Below are positions 13,020 to 25,400 of a stretch of 64,000 bases of DNA, piece by piece. The first letter of the stretch is position 1, and each line of letters opens with the position of its first letter. The notes beneath the pieces are model-generated. The model saw only the letters and a list, made by a program, of their open reading frames with translations. It made no database searches and was not told the DNA's origin. The stretch spans positions 9,698,784-9,762,783 of the forward strand of contig NC_090712.1 in the NCBI RefSeq assembly GCF_040954835.1. The letters are read 5' to 3'. The position numbers and the translations under genes are program-made. This DNA is from Lepisosteus oculatus. Its lineage: Eukaryota > Chordata > Actinopteri > Semionotiformes > Lepisosteidae.

Positions 13020-13193
13020 CTTCAATAAGCCCTTCATTTTCTCGTGTAGAGCATGGAATTCCTCCTGCGACAAGTCTGGATACAGTTCATTTTTGAGTAG
13101 TTCCTCCGTTATTTCAGAATTGTTATAGTAAACGTACTGTGCGATCCCATTCAACAGACCATTCAGAGATTTCGAGTTATCCCCTTCTGCCAT
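13020..13193 (-). CDS. COMMD1: COMMD1 coding exon 1 (start codon)
   Basis: COMM domain-containing protein 1, a cytosolic and endosomal scaffold (CCC/Commander complex) that acts in copper export (ATP7A/B trafficking), NF-kB turnover and receptor recycling. The 58 codons start MAEGDNSKSLNGLLNGIAQY and include ITEELLKNELYPDLSQEEF, closely matching the COMMD1 N-terminal helical domain. The ATG is at 13193 and the donor, AAG|GTATCT, at 13020 is phase 0. Together with exon 2 it gives 152 of about 190 expected residues. The gene runs head-to-head with CCT4, as in human. Confidence 0.96.
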
Positions 13194-13199
13194 GTTTGC

Positions 13200-13330
13200 A
13201 GCCGGTCATGTTACCGCGGTCACGTGATGTGACGGGCAGGAGGCGGTGTTCCTGCCGGCTTCATGAAGCCGTGCGGTATTTCTAATACATGAGGGCTTAG
13301 TACCGCACTGCGCGTCTCGCTCACTTCACT
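13200..13330 (-). promoter_or_regulatory. COMMD1 promoter with CLEAR-like E-box
   Basis: A CpG-richer patch lies directly upstream of the COMMD1 start codon. It contains GTCACGTGAT (13219-13228), a CACGTG E-box in the extended context (GTCACGTGA) bound by MiT/TFE and USF factors. The box lies about 26 bp above the ATG, so it is in the 5' UTR or core promoter. Confidence 0.5.
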
Positions 13331-16057
13331 GCAAATTTTACGAGACATTGTTAGATGGAAGGATTTCTAAAAGTTACAATCCATTTTCGTTCGGGACCGG
13401 CTGAAAATGTTTACTGCTATTTATAACCGTACAGTAATTCACAACAGTATGTAACTTTAGTTGCCTTACAAAAAGCCTGAAAAAGCTCCTGATCTTTCCC
13501 CATTAGCTTGAAATGAGGGTGTTTGACTGGTCACTGCCTGCTGAGCCATCAGTTCCTTGTCCACAATAACAATATGTGCAATATGTAGTGGTTTTATTTG
13601 CAAATAGAAACATAATAGATATTATCTTCCAGAACATAAAAAATGCATTGATATAGTGTGCTTATGTGTGTCTCCTATTCTCTGCAACCTTCTAGAATAA
13701 AGTCTTTTCACCAGTGTTTTAATGACAACGTTTCCATCTCAGTAACATGACAAACTGTCCACAAATTTTATCTGTATAGTTGTATTGGCCTCCAGTGCTC
13801 CTGAAAATAATCCAGTATAGGCAGGGTCTAATACTAAAGAGAACAAGCAATAGGCATTAATTACACATATAACAACAACAACACAGCATATGATAGAGAC
13901 TTGCAAGCAGTCGTGGGAGTTTCAGATTCTAGAATTACTCAGAATTACATAGTGCTAACCTATCAGTCATCATCAAGACTACCCTATAGCCCTTTTCAGA
14001 AGGTATAAATAATGGAAAAAGACTTGGGGTTAGAAATGTATAATTTACTGGTATACCAACATATACTGTTTTTGCTCAAGTATATGATTATTTTATAACA
14101 TTTCCAAGTGAATCAAACATTTATCATGAATTGTAAAACGTAGCCTTGGGCAGCACGTTTCCCTTTTACAATACCATTAACCTTTCACGTACTATTAGAG
14201 CCTTTCCTTTAGCTCGAATGAGATCCCAACATCTCATATGATTAGGTAGATATACAAGACTGTAATTGTTCTATTTTATTAGTTGGTATACTTTTATTTG
14301 TAGGCATTTTCTGGTAAAACAACGAGTTAAACTGATCAGTTCAAATGACACTCTTACGTTAATTCATAATATACATATTTCCCTATCTACATTAAACTCG
14401 TACATTGACAATAACGTACATGATTGTGTCCTTATAAGTGCGATTTACGAGCATTCACAATTGTATTCCATAAAAGGAATTAAATTTGCGATTGCACAGA
14501 CGTCACACACTATCATAAGGTAGGCGTTTCACACCTCCTGGCTAGGTGGCGCTAGCAGGTGCAATGAGGATTATGCACTTCTTTGTCTAAAGTTCACTCT
14601 AGGTTCTTGTTATGAATTCATGGTTGCTGCGGTGCAGTACCTCTTGACAAGCAGAGCGGCTATGCAGATTTATTTTTGTCTCAAATTTAATTGGAATCAG
14701 ATAATATAAGTAAAGGAGAAACAGTATGCAAAACAATAATTGAACAAAAAAGACTCAGAACAAAATGTTGTATTTAGTAATGATCATTTACAGTGGGTTA
14801 AGAGTTTTACATATACCAATTGTGTTTTTGGAGAATTGGATTTCCATTACAATGGATCATTGTGCTCGACTATTTTGTTTTGTGGATGTCGTATCTACCT
14901 ACTATTAATTACAGATTAATTATATATACACGTTCTTTTCCATGTTACTTTTGCAAAATATAAAATAGCATGTAACTTCTTAATTCTAACTTTCACATTG
15001 AAATACTTAATTTAAGGTTAAGAATCTACACTCTTTGTTTAAAAATTGCCCTATTAACCAAATCTTATCATGTCTGCAAGAATATCTTTTATTTTTGTAC
15101 TTAATGTCCTTTTAATTCCATATATAGTACCAATGTTGAGAGAAATTATTTTTATTATCTTGAAATTTAATATATAAGATCTGCCTGTGAAAGCTGGACA
15201 ACTTTATTAGGATTTTACTTATATAAAAACTACAATTTAAGAGAAAGTTGTGATCACCTATAATAATCAAGTTCTATGTTTGTAATTTGTCAAAATCATT
15301 ACTAATATGTTCAGGAACATCCAGTAAAATTGAAGCATAAACACAAAGAGAAATGCCCACTAAGGACTAGATAGCGATAAAGGATTGAAACCTTTTTTTT
15401 CCCGTTTTGTTTACAATTCGATTTACACCTTTCTTCTTTAAATTCCCAGGTATATCAAACCACTTTCTTTACAGGAGTTTTATCAATTGTTCCTAATTCA
15501 GACTTTTAAGGTGAAATAATTCACATTTGTCAATATTTAAAGATCAGGCTGAATCATATGAAAACTGCATTAGCCAGCTATCCGCTGGCCGTGCACTCTT
15601 CAGCTTGTCGATACATGACATGTGATGGTTTAACTCAAGCGCCACGCCCTCTTTGAAATGAAAGTACCCCGCTCACAATGGCACATTTTATGGCTAATAA
15701 TATAAAGTACAAACTAAATCAAAGAATACAACATTTTCATAAACCTATTCATAGAAACAGCAGGGTATACTTACCTTAACATCTTAGTTAAAAGAATAAA
15801 CGTTTATAAATATAATAGGCAATTACATAAGCAGCACTTTGACGCAACATTCATGCGACGAGAAAACGGGGGGAGGGTCCTTCTCTTCAGTTGTCGCACT
15901 CGGCTTGTCTGGAAGGTTCCGTTACTGGCAAACTGACGTTTTACATTCATTCAACGACGAGTTCGTATCTGAATCCATCCGAGTTCAGGAATCATTATTT
16001 CGGTTCAAAACTGATCCATTTCCCTCTGGAAGACTTTTACAGCACTTAGGACAAAAT
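13331..16057. other. head-to-head intergenic region between COMMD1 and CCT4
   Basis: Mostly AT-rich DNA without supported exons. The last 230 bp (from about 15830) become richer in CpG and form the 5' UTR/promoter side of CCT4. The open frame starting upstream at 15839 reads through CCT4 exon 1 but its extension does not resemble any CCT4 N terminus. Confidence 0.6.
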
Positions 16058-19000
16058 ATGCCCGAAGCCGCCGCACTAAAAGACTCCAGTGGTAAAAGCA
16101 AAGGAGGCGCCTTTGTGGATCGTGACAAGCCAGCGCAGATTCGTTTCAGTAACATCTCTGCAGGGAAAGGTAAAATATTTCTTTTTGACAGTTTCTTTAT
16201 CGGAGGTTTTATTGGAATCGCTTGGCTTGGAGACCGAAGGAGGGCGTCAAGACGTGCGAAGATGGCTGTGGTGCTAAATGGAGCTTCTTCCTATATACAC
16301 TTTGATTTGAAATGAATGAAATGCTCATTTGAATATACTCGGGTCAGTTGTAATGTAGAATAGCAATGTAGCTCGTCAATGTTGAGGAGGTGTTGCGTGC
16401 AGAAGAGCTTTTTTAGATGCAGTCTGTATTGTAAGCAGGGCCACGCTATGACTGAGTGACGATGACGGTGCTTGTATTGTAGTCCATAAATGGTGTCTTC
16501 ATGTACAGCATGAGAGAGCAGTTTTTTCCTGTAAGACTAAGATCCTGAAAAAGTGCTAAACACCAGAAGTGCAAGAGAGAATCAATGATTATATCTCAAT
16601 GACCCTGTTCAGATTTGCAATCGCACCTAAACGACTAAGGATTTTGTGGCGTTCTGTTTTTAGACATCAGTGTGCATCTCTTAGCGAAAGGAATAAGACG
16701 TGCAATCATGCAAGCATGATGAGTTATGGTTGGATTTATACCTACTGTCCTTATCGCCAGTGCCTTTAGTTTTACAAATTGTTAACGCACACTTAAGATG
16801 TATATTGCCACAATGAAAATACATTATATCACAGCTCATTGGGGGAAATGGGATGTTTGTTTTGCTTTTTTTTGCGGCAGGATTCGAGTATAGTGTGTAC
16901 TGTATATACATTAATAGTGCAGTGTCACAACAATGGTGTTCTTGTTCTGTTCGACAGCTGTTGCAGATGCCATCAGAACCAGCCTTGGGCCCAAGGGCAT
17001 GGATAAAATGGTGAGTGTTTTTCTCAAATTTAATCATACCTTAAATTTGGTTTGTTTTTCCACTGATGCTGATCTGTTTTTTCAAATGATCCTATAGATT
17101 CAAGATGGAAAGGGTGATGTAACCATTACCAATGATGGAGCCACCATCCTCAAACAAATGCAGGTTCTTCACCCAGCTGCTAAAATGGTAAGTACAGTAT
17201 TGTCAAAAGATGACTTGATGTACTTTAATTGGTTGCTAAGAAGAACGTGTACATTAATGATTAATTCATTCTGTTAAAAATGTGGATTTAAGTATTTAGC
17301 TCAAAGCAACACCATTTTACAGAAATTTTAACCATCTTGAATACAACAATTGTATTTTTAACAGTAGTGTAAGTTTTCATGTAACATTTGAAAACACTCA
17401 AGAAATTTGGCAGTTAAATATTAATGCATAACAAAAAAACACAGATAATATGACCAAAACAGCCTTGATAGAGTTCCTTTTTCCGCTATGTGAAATTGTT
17501 TTTATCAAACTTCAACTGAACTTAGGCATTTGCTTTAGGGTGATCTAATCAGTTTTGGTAATATCACTTGCTTTATCGAATTGCTTCTGTTGCCTTCTAA
17601 GTTCATGGCCAGCAGTTAACCTAAACTCCTTTGCTTACTCCAGCTGGTGGAGCTCTCCAAAGCTCAGGACATTGAAGCTGGTGATGGGACAACTTCTGTT
17701 GTGGTGATTGCAGGTGCTCTTTTGGATGCTTGTGCTAAACTGCTTCAGAAAGGTAAAGAATTTCCATCTTGTTTGTTTGGAGTCAGTTATATTTTTTTAG
17801 TTTTCTAACCAGAATAAGTCAACTAGAATAAGTCCACAACCAGGAGAATACCCATTTGTACATTAAGGCATTTACTGGAGTAAATAATGTGATTAGGCTT
17901 GCATCAGAGTACAATAACATCCCACCCGGAATTTGATTCCACAGCTCTCTGATCCGCAGTTCAGAGCTCTAATCGCTAGTTTGCATTGCCACAGGTGTAT
18001 GGTAAGTGTTGTCCATTTTTATTAATGTTGATTAATGTGATTTTGTTGTAGGAATCCATCCTACCATTATTTCGGAATCTTTCCAGAAAGCTGTGGAGAA
18101 GGGTGTTGAGGTTCTGACAGCCATGAGCCAGCCTGTGGAACTGAGTGACAGAGAGTCTTTGTTGAACAGTGCCACTACGTCACTGTGCTCCAAGGTAAAT
18201 CATTTCAAAATCTTCTATGATAAAGGCATTATAAAATGTTTAGTCATCACATAATAGTTTCTACTAGGAATGCCCTTTTGAAGTGCAAGATGAAATGTAA
18301 CTATTTTTATAGTTTAAATGACTGGTCATTTCAGTTGAATATCTTTTTTTGTTTTATCCCTGTCCAGGTTGTGTCCCAGTACTCCAGTCTGCTGGCACCA
18401 ATGAGTGTTGATGCTGTGATGAAGGTGATTGATCCATCTACGGCCACGGGGGTTGACCTCCAGGACATTAAAATTGTGAAGAAATTGGGGTGAGTTGACA
18501 AGGTGCAGTAGCTGTGCTTTTGATGGGGAAATACATCTAGGGGTGTAACAAGAAATTGTCAGAATGGAAATTAACAAAGTTTTTATTCACAGGGGAACCA
18601 TTGATGACTGTGAGTTGGTTGATGGACTTGTGCTTACGCAGAAAGTAGCAAACTCTGGTGTCTCTCGGGTTGAAAAGGCAAAGATTGGTCTTATTCAGTT
18701 CTGCTTATCTCCTCCAAAGACGGATGTAAGTTTAAAATTTTCACTTCTACAGTAATTGGCGTTGTGGAAGGACTATGTAGTTGTGAAGTCAGATGGTGTA
18801 CTGACATTGACCTGTTTTTGTCTGCTAGATGGATAATCAGATTGTTGTGTCTGACTATGCCCAAATGGACAGAGTGCTACGTGAGGAGAGAGCTTATATC
18901 CTCAACTTGGTGAAGCAAATCAAAAAGGCTGGATGCAATGTGTTGCTCATTCAGAAATCTATTTTAAGGTAAAGTTCATATCCATTTGCAATATAAATCC

Positions 19001-21339
19001 ATTTTGTATTATTCTTGTTATACTGCAGCTTTGTTCTGTTTTTTTCTTGTAAGTATTGTGAATTAAGTTTATTAATGATCATTTAAAATATAATTCCAGG
19101 GATGCACTGAGTGACTTGGCTCTTCATTTCCTAAACAAGATGAAGATAATGGTTGTTAAAGATATCGAAAGAGAAGATATTGAATTCATCTGCAAGGTAA
19201 AGAGATAAATTATATTTTATGTCAACATCTTGTTAGCATTTCTGAACTGAAAATGGTTAATTATGATCTAACTTTTGTCTGCTACAGTTATACTGTTTTC
19301 TTGTAAGGAATTCTTTACCACCATAGATATATTTTGTATTTGTGATTGCAGACTATTGGAAATAAACCTGTGGCCCACATAGACCAATTCACAGCAGATA
19401 TGCTGGGCTCTGCAGAGCTGGCTGAAGAAGTGAGCTTGGATGGGTCTGGCAAGCTTGTCAAAGTAAGTCATTTGAATGTCAGCATAGTTTTTGAAGAAAT
19501 GTGCTTTTTAGATGAAGCAAAGAGACTTAACATGATTTGTTATACAGATTACTGGCTGCGCAAGCCCCGGAAAAACTGTCACCATAGTGGTGCGTGGATC
19601 CAACAAGCTTGTGATTGAGGAAGCGGAGCGCTCCATCCACGATGCCCTCTGTGTGATCCGCTGCCTAGTGAAGAAAAGGTATTGCTACAATTTCAGTGTG
19701 GGTGCTTTCTACACCAAAGTAAGGTTGGAGTGCCCTAATTGAAAAAGGGTTTGTGTCACACGCCTTATTGACTGGCGAAGTTGTGAAGAACTTCATTTAA
19801 AATAAGTGACTTTTTAAAAAAAATACCCAGTGCAGTGTTGTTTAATAAAGGTCATATAAAAAAAAATGAAAGGGGAAAAATGTATCGACTAACAGCTAAA
19901 TTACTGGTATGTGGCTTTGTATGGAATAAACTGCTTCTAGATTTACTACATCATATAAGCAGTTTTTAAAATTATTAATGAATTGTTTTACCTTGAGCAT
20001 GAGCTCCTGAATGTTGGACCCTAACCTTACCCTGCCATCCCTTCACAGGGCCTTGATCGCTGGGGGAGGCGCTCCAGAGATTGAGCTGGCTCTGCGCCTG
20101 GCTGAATATGCCCGCACGCTGAGTGGCATGGAGGCCTACTGCGTCCGTGCTTTTGGCGATGCTCTGGAGGTCATTCCCTCCACGCTGGCAGAGAATGCCG
20201 GGCTCAACCCTATCTCCACTGTCACAGAGCTGAGGAATCGGCATGCGCAGGGAGAGAGGACAGCCGGCATCAATGTCCGAAAGGTAAGCTTCCTTCTTCA
20301 AGTGTAAGGGGACCGGGAAGAATAAGGGTTTTGCTGCAACTTTTCATCATGCAAAGGTGCCACAAAAATAACGCAAAAGATTTTGGTTCTAAATGTTGTT
20401 TACAATGTACTGAAGGAGTTTATTTTTGCACGTCAAAAGTTTTAGCAGGTCTGACTGAGGGAGTCCTCTGTTTTTTCCACAGGGTGGCATTTCCAACATC
20501 TTGGAGGAGCTGGTGGTGCAGCCATTGTTGGTGTCAATCAGCGCCCTGACTCTGGCCACTGAAACTGTGCGCAGTATTCTCAAGATTGACGACGTGGTAA
20601 GGGTCCTTATTACGAGAGCTGCTCTAACCAGTGCTGAAAGCTTGTTGGGGGATAAATGTGGGATGAAGACTCTAAATAAGAAAAGATAATTTGATGCACT
20701 TGTGATTCAGAAGGAAAATTCATTTTAACAGGCAAACTGGATGCCACATCCTAACTTGCTGATTGATGCCTTTCTAACTCCTGAATCGCCATCAGTACAG
20801 CACTTCTGCAGTGATTCTTTATAATGTAACTAGAAGCTGTATATTAGCTTTCAGTCATGCTAAGACCTATAGTTAAAAAAATCAGATATTTACTAAAGAG
20901 ATGGATACATCTACTAAACACTTTTTCAGTAAGTTATAAACTTTTTGTTTTATAATTTAAACTGTGTTAAATATTTATTTGTGTGTTTTGTTTATGGTGC
21001 ACTGATCACAGGTTTCTGACAAATAGCCAGTTTCGTTTTGTCCATATTGAATATTTAAGCAGATGACTTCTGTAATGGAAATACTCTGTAATGTGATTGA
21101 TATTTAATTTTACTGTGAAGTTGTTGAGATTTCTTAAAATAGTTACTTCAAGACATTGCTTGTAGTTAACTTGGATAAAGTGCAGTAAAATATTGTTGAT
21201 GACTTTAAGATTATAGTATAAACTTAAATCAGTTAAAGGTTTTTTTAAGATCTGTATTAGATTGTGCAGAGTATTTAAACACTATGTTATAAGTAAAATC
21301 TCAAACTGAAATATTCTTTTTCAGCTGAACACTCGGTGA
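16058..21339 (+). CDS. CCT4: CCT4, T-complex protein 1 subunit delta
   Basis: Delta subunit of the eight-member cytosolic chaperonin TRiC/CCT, which folds actin, tubulin and other proteins in an ATP-driven cavity. Fourteen coding exons: 16058-16169, 16958-17010, 17098-17187, 17644-17752, 18052-18194, 18368-18489, 18593-18725, 18829-18968, 19100-19196, 19352-19462, 19548-19678, 20049-20283, 20483-20596, 21325-21339. All junctions are GT-AG and the phases sum to 534 codons plus stop (human about 539). Group II chaperonin signatures are visible: LGPKGMDKM (exon 2), [10 protein letters not shown] (exon 3), the nucleotide-binding [12 protein letters not shown] (exon 4) and [12 protein letters not shown] (exon 12). 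The protein starts [17 protein letters not shown] and ends ILKIDDVLNTR. The N terminus is the only part clearly unlike mammals, as expected for its disordered tail. Confidence 0.98.
17867..17990 (-). repeat. tRNA-derived SINE in CCT4 intron 4
   Basis: On the minus strand the tRNA-like head (A-box region GCGATTAGAGCTCTGAAC, B-box region GGAATCAAATTCCGGGTGGG) is followed by a segment with 'ttgtactctgatgcaag' and 'tactccagtaaatgcc'. That is the usual order of the unit downstream of the head in this fish SINE family. The copy is old and the B box is mutated. Confidence 0.65.
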
Positions 21340-21500
21340 AGTCCTCTTCTGTGGATTCAAGAAAGGTCAAAACGTCCTGGCCCTTCGTACAGACAAGGCC
21401 TTGATTTAATGTAGTGAGCCTGCAGACCAATGTCACATATGTAGTCTGTTAATCTGTACTTGTTAACTAATTTAATAAATCTTTTGAGATCAAAATGTTT
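21340..21500 (+). terminator. CCT4 3' UTR and polyadenylation signal
   Basis: After the TGA at 21337-21339 a short 3' UTR leads to a canonical AATAAA at 21474-21479, followed by a T-rich segment (GTTTGCC then TTTTTT), consistent with a cleavage site near 21495. Confidence 0.75.
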
Positions 21501-22474
21501 GCCTTTTTTTAGCAAAAACATTATTTGGTTGCAGCTTTTGATTACCAGTGTGGTATCCGTTTGATTTTAAAATGGTGGACCTTTGTCTTAATTTGCGTTG
21601 TATTAAAACATGTTTGATCTTGCATTATTCTTCATTTAAGCTTTACATGAGCATAACACATTGGTTTAAATGTTTCATCCATGTCCACACATAAAAGAAA
21701 CTTAGATTCATTGGTAAAAGTAAGCTTTTTACAGATTGCCATTTCTCAAATTGCCTCTTGGACTGTCAGGGGATCAAGAGCAATTAAAACAGCTCATCTG
21801 TTTGTTTGAAAAACACCTTGAGATGTTTTTCCAAAAATTGAATTGTAAAAGACCACTGGGGAAAAAAGTTATTGGAATATCTGCAGTGGAGACAATGCAT
21901 GAGTAGGTATAGTCTACAATATTAGCTGTTTTTGTAGAAAGGTCATTAACTTAAATTTCCAGAGCAGCACCTCCTCCAGGCTTATGGATTAACACTTGCG
22001 CTGTCACTTAGACTTTTTTAAATCTTTAAATCTTATTGAACAGCTTTGTCAAATAGAATGAATCTGAAGGACTTTCCATGCTCCAAACCATTTTAGCTGC
22101 AATACGTGTAAGGGCATTACACTTTATATAGAGCGCTTAACTAACTGGTTACACCGCATTCTCTGTTCAGAACAGAAACATGATTTCGTGTAGTGGGTCC
22201 AATTAAAGAGTGTGCTTTATTATTATAGTTGGAGTTAATTCAAGGTTGCCAAATGTGAAAATGCTGAGCTGTACACGGGACTGGTGGAAACGCCGTACCT
22301 TAAGCGATTAGAGGAGTTTTGGCCCAGCGGCTGCCCCGTAGAGTTAACTGTAACCAGGGTTGCAACGCGGTTAGCATCAAACAGTAGGATTAGGAGTTAC
22401 GGGCGTGTAGGACGTCAAAGCACTGGGAAGTAGCCTGAATTTCTGAAAACCGAAAGCGAGTCAAGTGCAAGACA
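21501..22474. other. intergenic DNA between CCT4 and FAM161A; FAM161A promoter at right end
   Basis: No coding exon is seen. From about 22270 CpG content rises up to the FAM161A start codon, marking its promoter/5' UTR. CTTTATATAGAGCGCTTAA at about 22120 resembles the end of a dispersed SINE/L2 tail in reverse orientation but is too short to call. Confidence 0.5.
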
Positions 22475-25400
22475 ATGGAGAACTCGCACCGTGTCAACGT
22501 CCTGGTAACTTCGTGTCTCAAAACCCCCGTGAACCCTCTTACCAAAGCACCAGTTGCTCTGTTTGAGAGGGAGAGCGCTGCTACACGGGGCGAGAGGTCC
22601 TTACCGGCGGAGCAGACCCGTACCCGAGATTATGAGGAAGAGGTAAGAGTACCGAAATTAAACATAGAATTGGCAAGAGAAATCCTGTTCCTGTGACCGT
22701 TTCACTGTAGCGCTGAAAATGTTTAATGAGTATCTCTAGATTATTTTTATATTTCTTTCTGGTTTGGGCATCGGCACTTTACCGTCGCCAGTCAAGCTAA
22801 GACTGGTAGTGAATGGTAGACTGGTAGGCTCCAGACAGTCTTGCAATTACCTTGAGCCTCAAATATTTTATTCCTCATTTCCACACCTTCGTTGTAACCA
22901 TTACAGAGGAACTGTTTAAGAAAACGTTTCCTAAAGTATAGAAGACAAAGGGCCCGAAATAATAAACTTAAAACGAAGGTTTTTCTTTTCGCGTTGTTAG
23001 AATTCCACCAAAAGCTAGACTATTAATTATTTAAGAGGATTGGAGTTAAACACCCTTTCTGGAAAGAAAGCTTCTGCGATTTGTAACTATTCTAGGATGC
23101 AGATGAGACACTAACGTTTAATGGATTACAGGGGAGAAAAGTGTGGCTCTTTAATCTGTATTGTACAGAGCCACTCGAACAGCGGACAGGTACAGTGGGA
23201 TACTCATTTTTCACCCTTTGTCTGCACGCTGAGGTGAGGCAAATATTTATACAGTATTTAAATGGACCAAATGTTTTAGTGGATGATTATATTTGTCATT
23301 AGAAATATTAATATGTAACTGTTTATGGCGAGGTATTGTTAAAATTTCATAGCATTTTCCCTTAGGGGGATTTTAATTTGTGCAGATAAATCACTTGTGG
23401 TATATTGCATACTTGGGTAGTCCCTTGCGACCCTAAATTGGAAGAATGGGTTAGAAGATGAATGCTTGTGACTTTCTCAGACATTCCTCTGAACACCCGA
23501 AGGAACCAATGTGTCTTGAGTTGTGAGCATCGGTGTAATGGAATAAAAAAATATATATTTTTGGCATATTGATACCTGTAACCTATTTAGTATCTTTCTT
23601 TACTTTCTGTCTTGGCTGTTCAGTATCTTGGTCATTATAGAAGATGAGCTTGTGTTAAGAATACACATGTACCTTTTATCACTGTTGCTACAAACATCTT
23701 CGCACTGCTGAGTGCCATATGGTCACTTCAACTAATGAGCTTTGTGCTCTAATGCTGAGAGGATATGGTATTCAGAGAGTGGTTTGCTCTTTTATAATAT
23801 TTCCTTAGGTTAAAGTATGTGTCTTCTAGTTCAAACCTGATGTTCACCATATTGTTTGTGAATGACGAATTAAATATGAAAGGAGACCTGCTGTTTAAAG
23901 GTTACATTGTAAAACAACAAAGTTAAACTTAAACCTGTGTTTGTAAGTTCATTATGTAAAATATAATGGTTTATCAGTGATGAAGATTTTGTATTTTCAG
24001 TGGAGCCTCCAGTATGATGGTTAAATAAATGCAAAATAAAGTGTATTTCATACATATTTAAATCTTCATCACAGCGCTTAATATCCTGCCTGCAGTGTAG
24101 TTGAGCTGAAGCATAATTTCATCTGTTGCTTTAGGCTTTGCTCTTATTTGATTAATGTTAATACAATTAAAACTGGTTCAAAAATTGTTCTTGGAAACCT
24201 CGACCTTGTCAGCATGCCATCATGCCATTTTAATTGAATTATTCTTGCTTTATTTTGTGTTGCAGAATGCATATGAGTCGGGCTTAGAGTGTGAGGGCAG
24301 GAAGGACAGTCCTGTGCTGATTAAGGACTACAGAATGGCTGGAGACTGTGTGGATCTCCAGGAATTTTACTTCTCCAATGAGGAATACTACAGAAAACTG
24401 GAGGAACTGAAGAAAGCCCATCTGCAGACCATGGCAGAACTGGAAAGGATGTATCGCAATAAGATGGAACTCAAAGGAGTGGCAGCTCCTGACAATGAGT
24501 GTGCAAACCCTGAGTTGTTCTGCAGGTTTGTCTTTCTTGGTGTCCCCAGTAACCTAAACACCCCCTAAAGTGAGACTAGAAGCCACATTGGATCTTAGAT
24601 TTCTCATCAACTCACATCATCACTGCTGAGAACAAAGCGAATTTCGTAACAGAGTTTGTGGTCAATATATTCTTTAGAAAGATGCATCTACATAATACGA
24701 AGTATTGTAGTTATTCAGATTTTGTCTTGCCAGGCAGTAACTTATGGTAACAAATGTATTAACATTTTCATCACATTATTAAAGTTTAAATTTGCAGCTT
24801 AACCAGTGAGACCTATGTGTGTCTATATTCCAGACTACTAAATATGTAATATATTGAGTTGCAGTATCTCAAACCCTTACTTTACCTCAGATTTAAAGCT
24901 CTGACTTGTACTTGTTCTTTTTCCTAGATTGCAGAACAATAGTCCAAAGCCAACAAAAGCATTTCGAAAAGCCTTTTCTGCGAATGACCTGAATCATACT
25001 GTTTGTTCAAGTTTGTCAGATACATCAGATGAAGACGCAGCATACAATGAGGCAGGGGATGTTGAAAAGGGTCTGCTGTCATCTCCCAAGGAGCACATTA
25101 AAAACATGTGGGATGATTTTTCAGTGGATGATTATGTGTCCTGTAAGAGAATGCAGTCGAGTTCTTCTCTGAAAAAACAGCAGACTCAAAAGAAACCCAA
25201 AGAATGGTGTCATAGGATCACTGTCCCCAAGCCATTCAACATGACTGTCAGAGAAGCCGAGAAAAAAAAAGGCAAATTCAAGTCTCGGTCAGAGATAGAG
25301 ATGGAGAATTGCCTGCTGAAGAAGCAGCTGGAAGAGCTCACGGAATGTCAGAAGAAGTTCCGAGCAAGTCCAGTGCCCGCACATGTCTACCTGCCTCTGT

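Noticed and set aside
15839-16057. Upstream extension of the CCT4 frame by about 73 codons
   Set aside because: It does not resemble the start of any CCT4; MPEAA at 16058 aligns with the known start, so this is 5' UTR.
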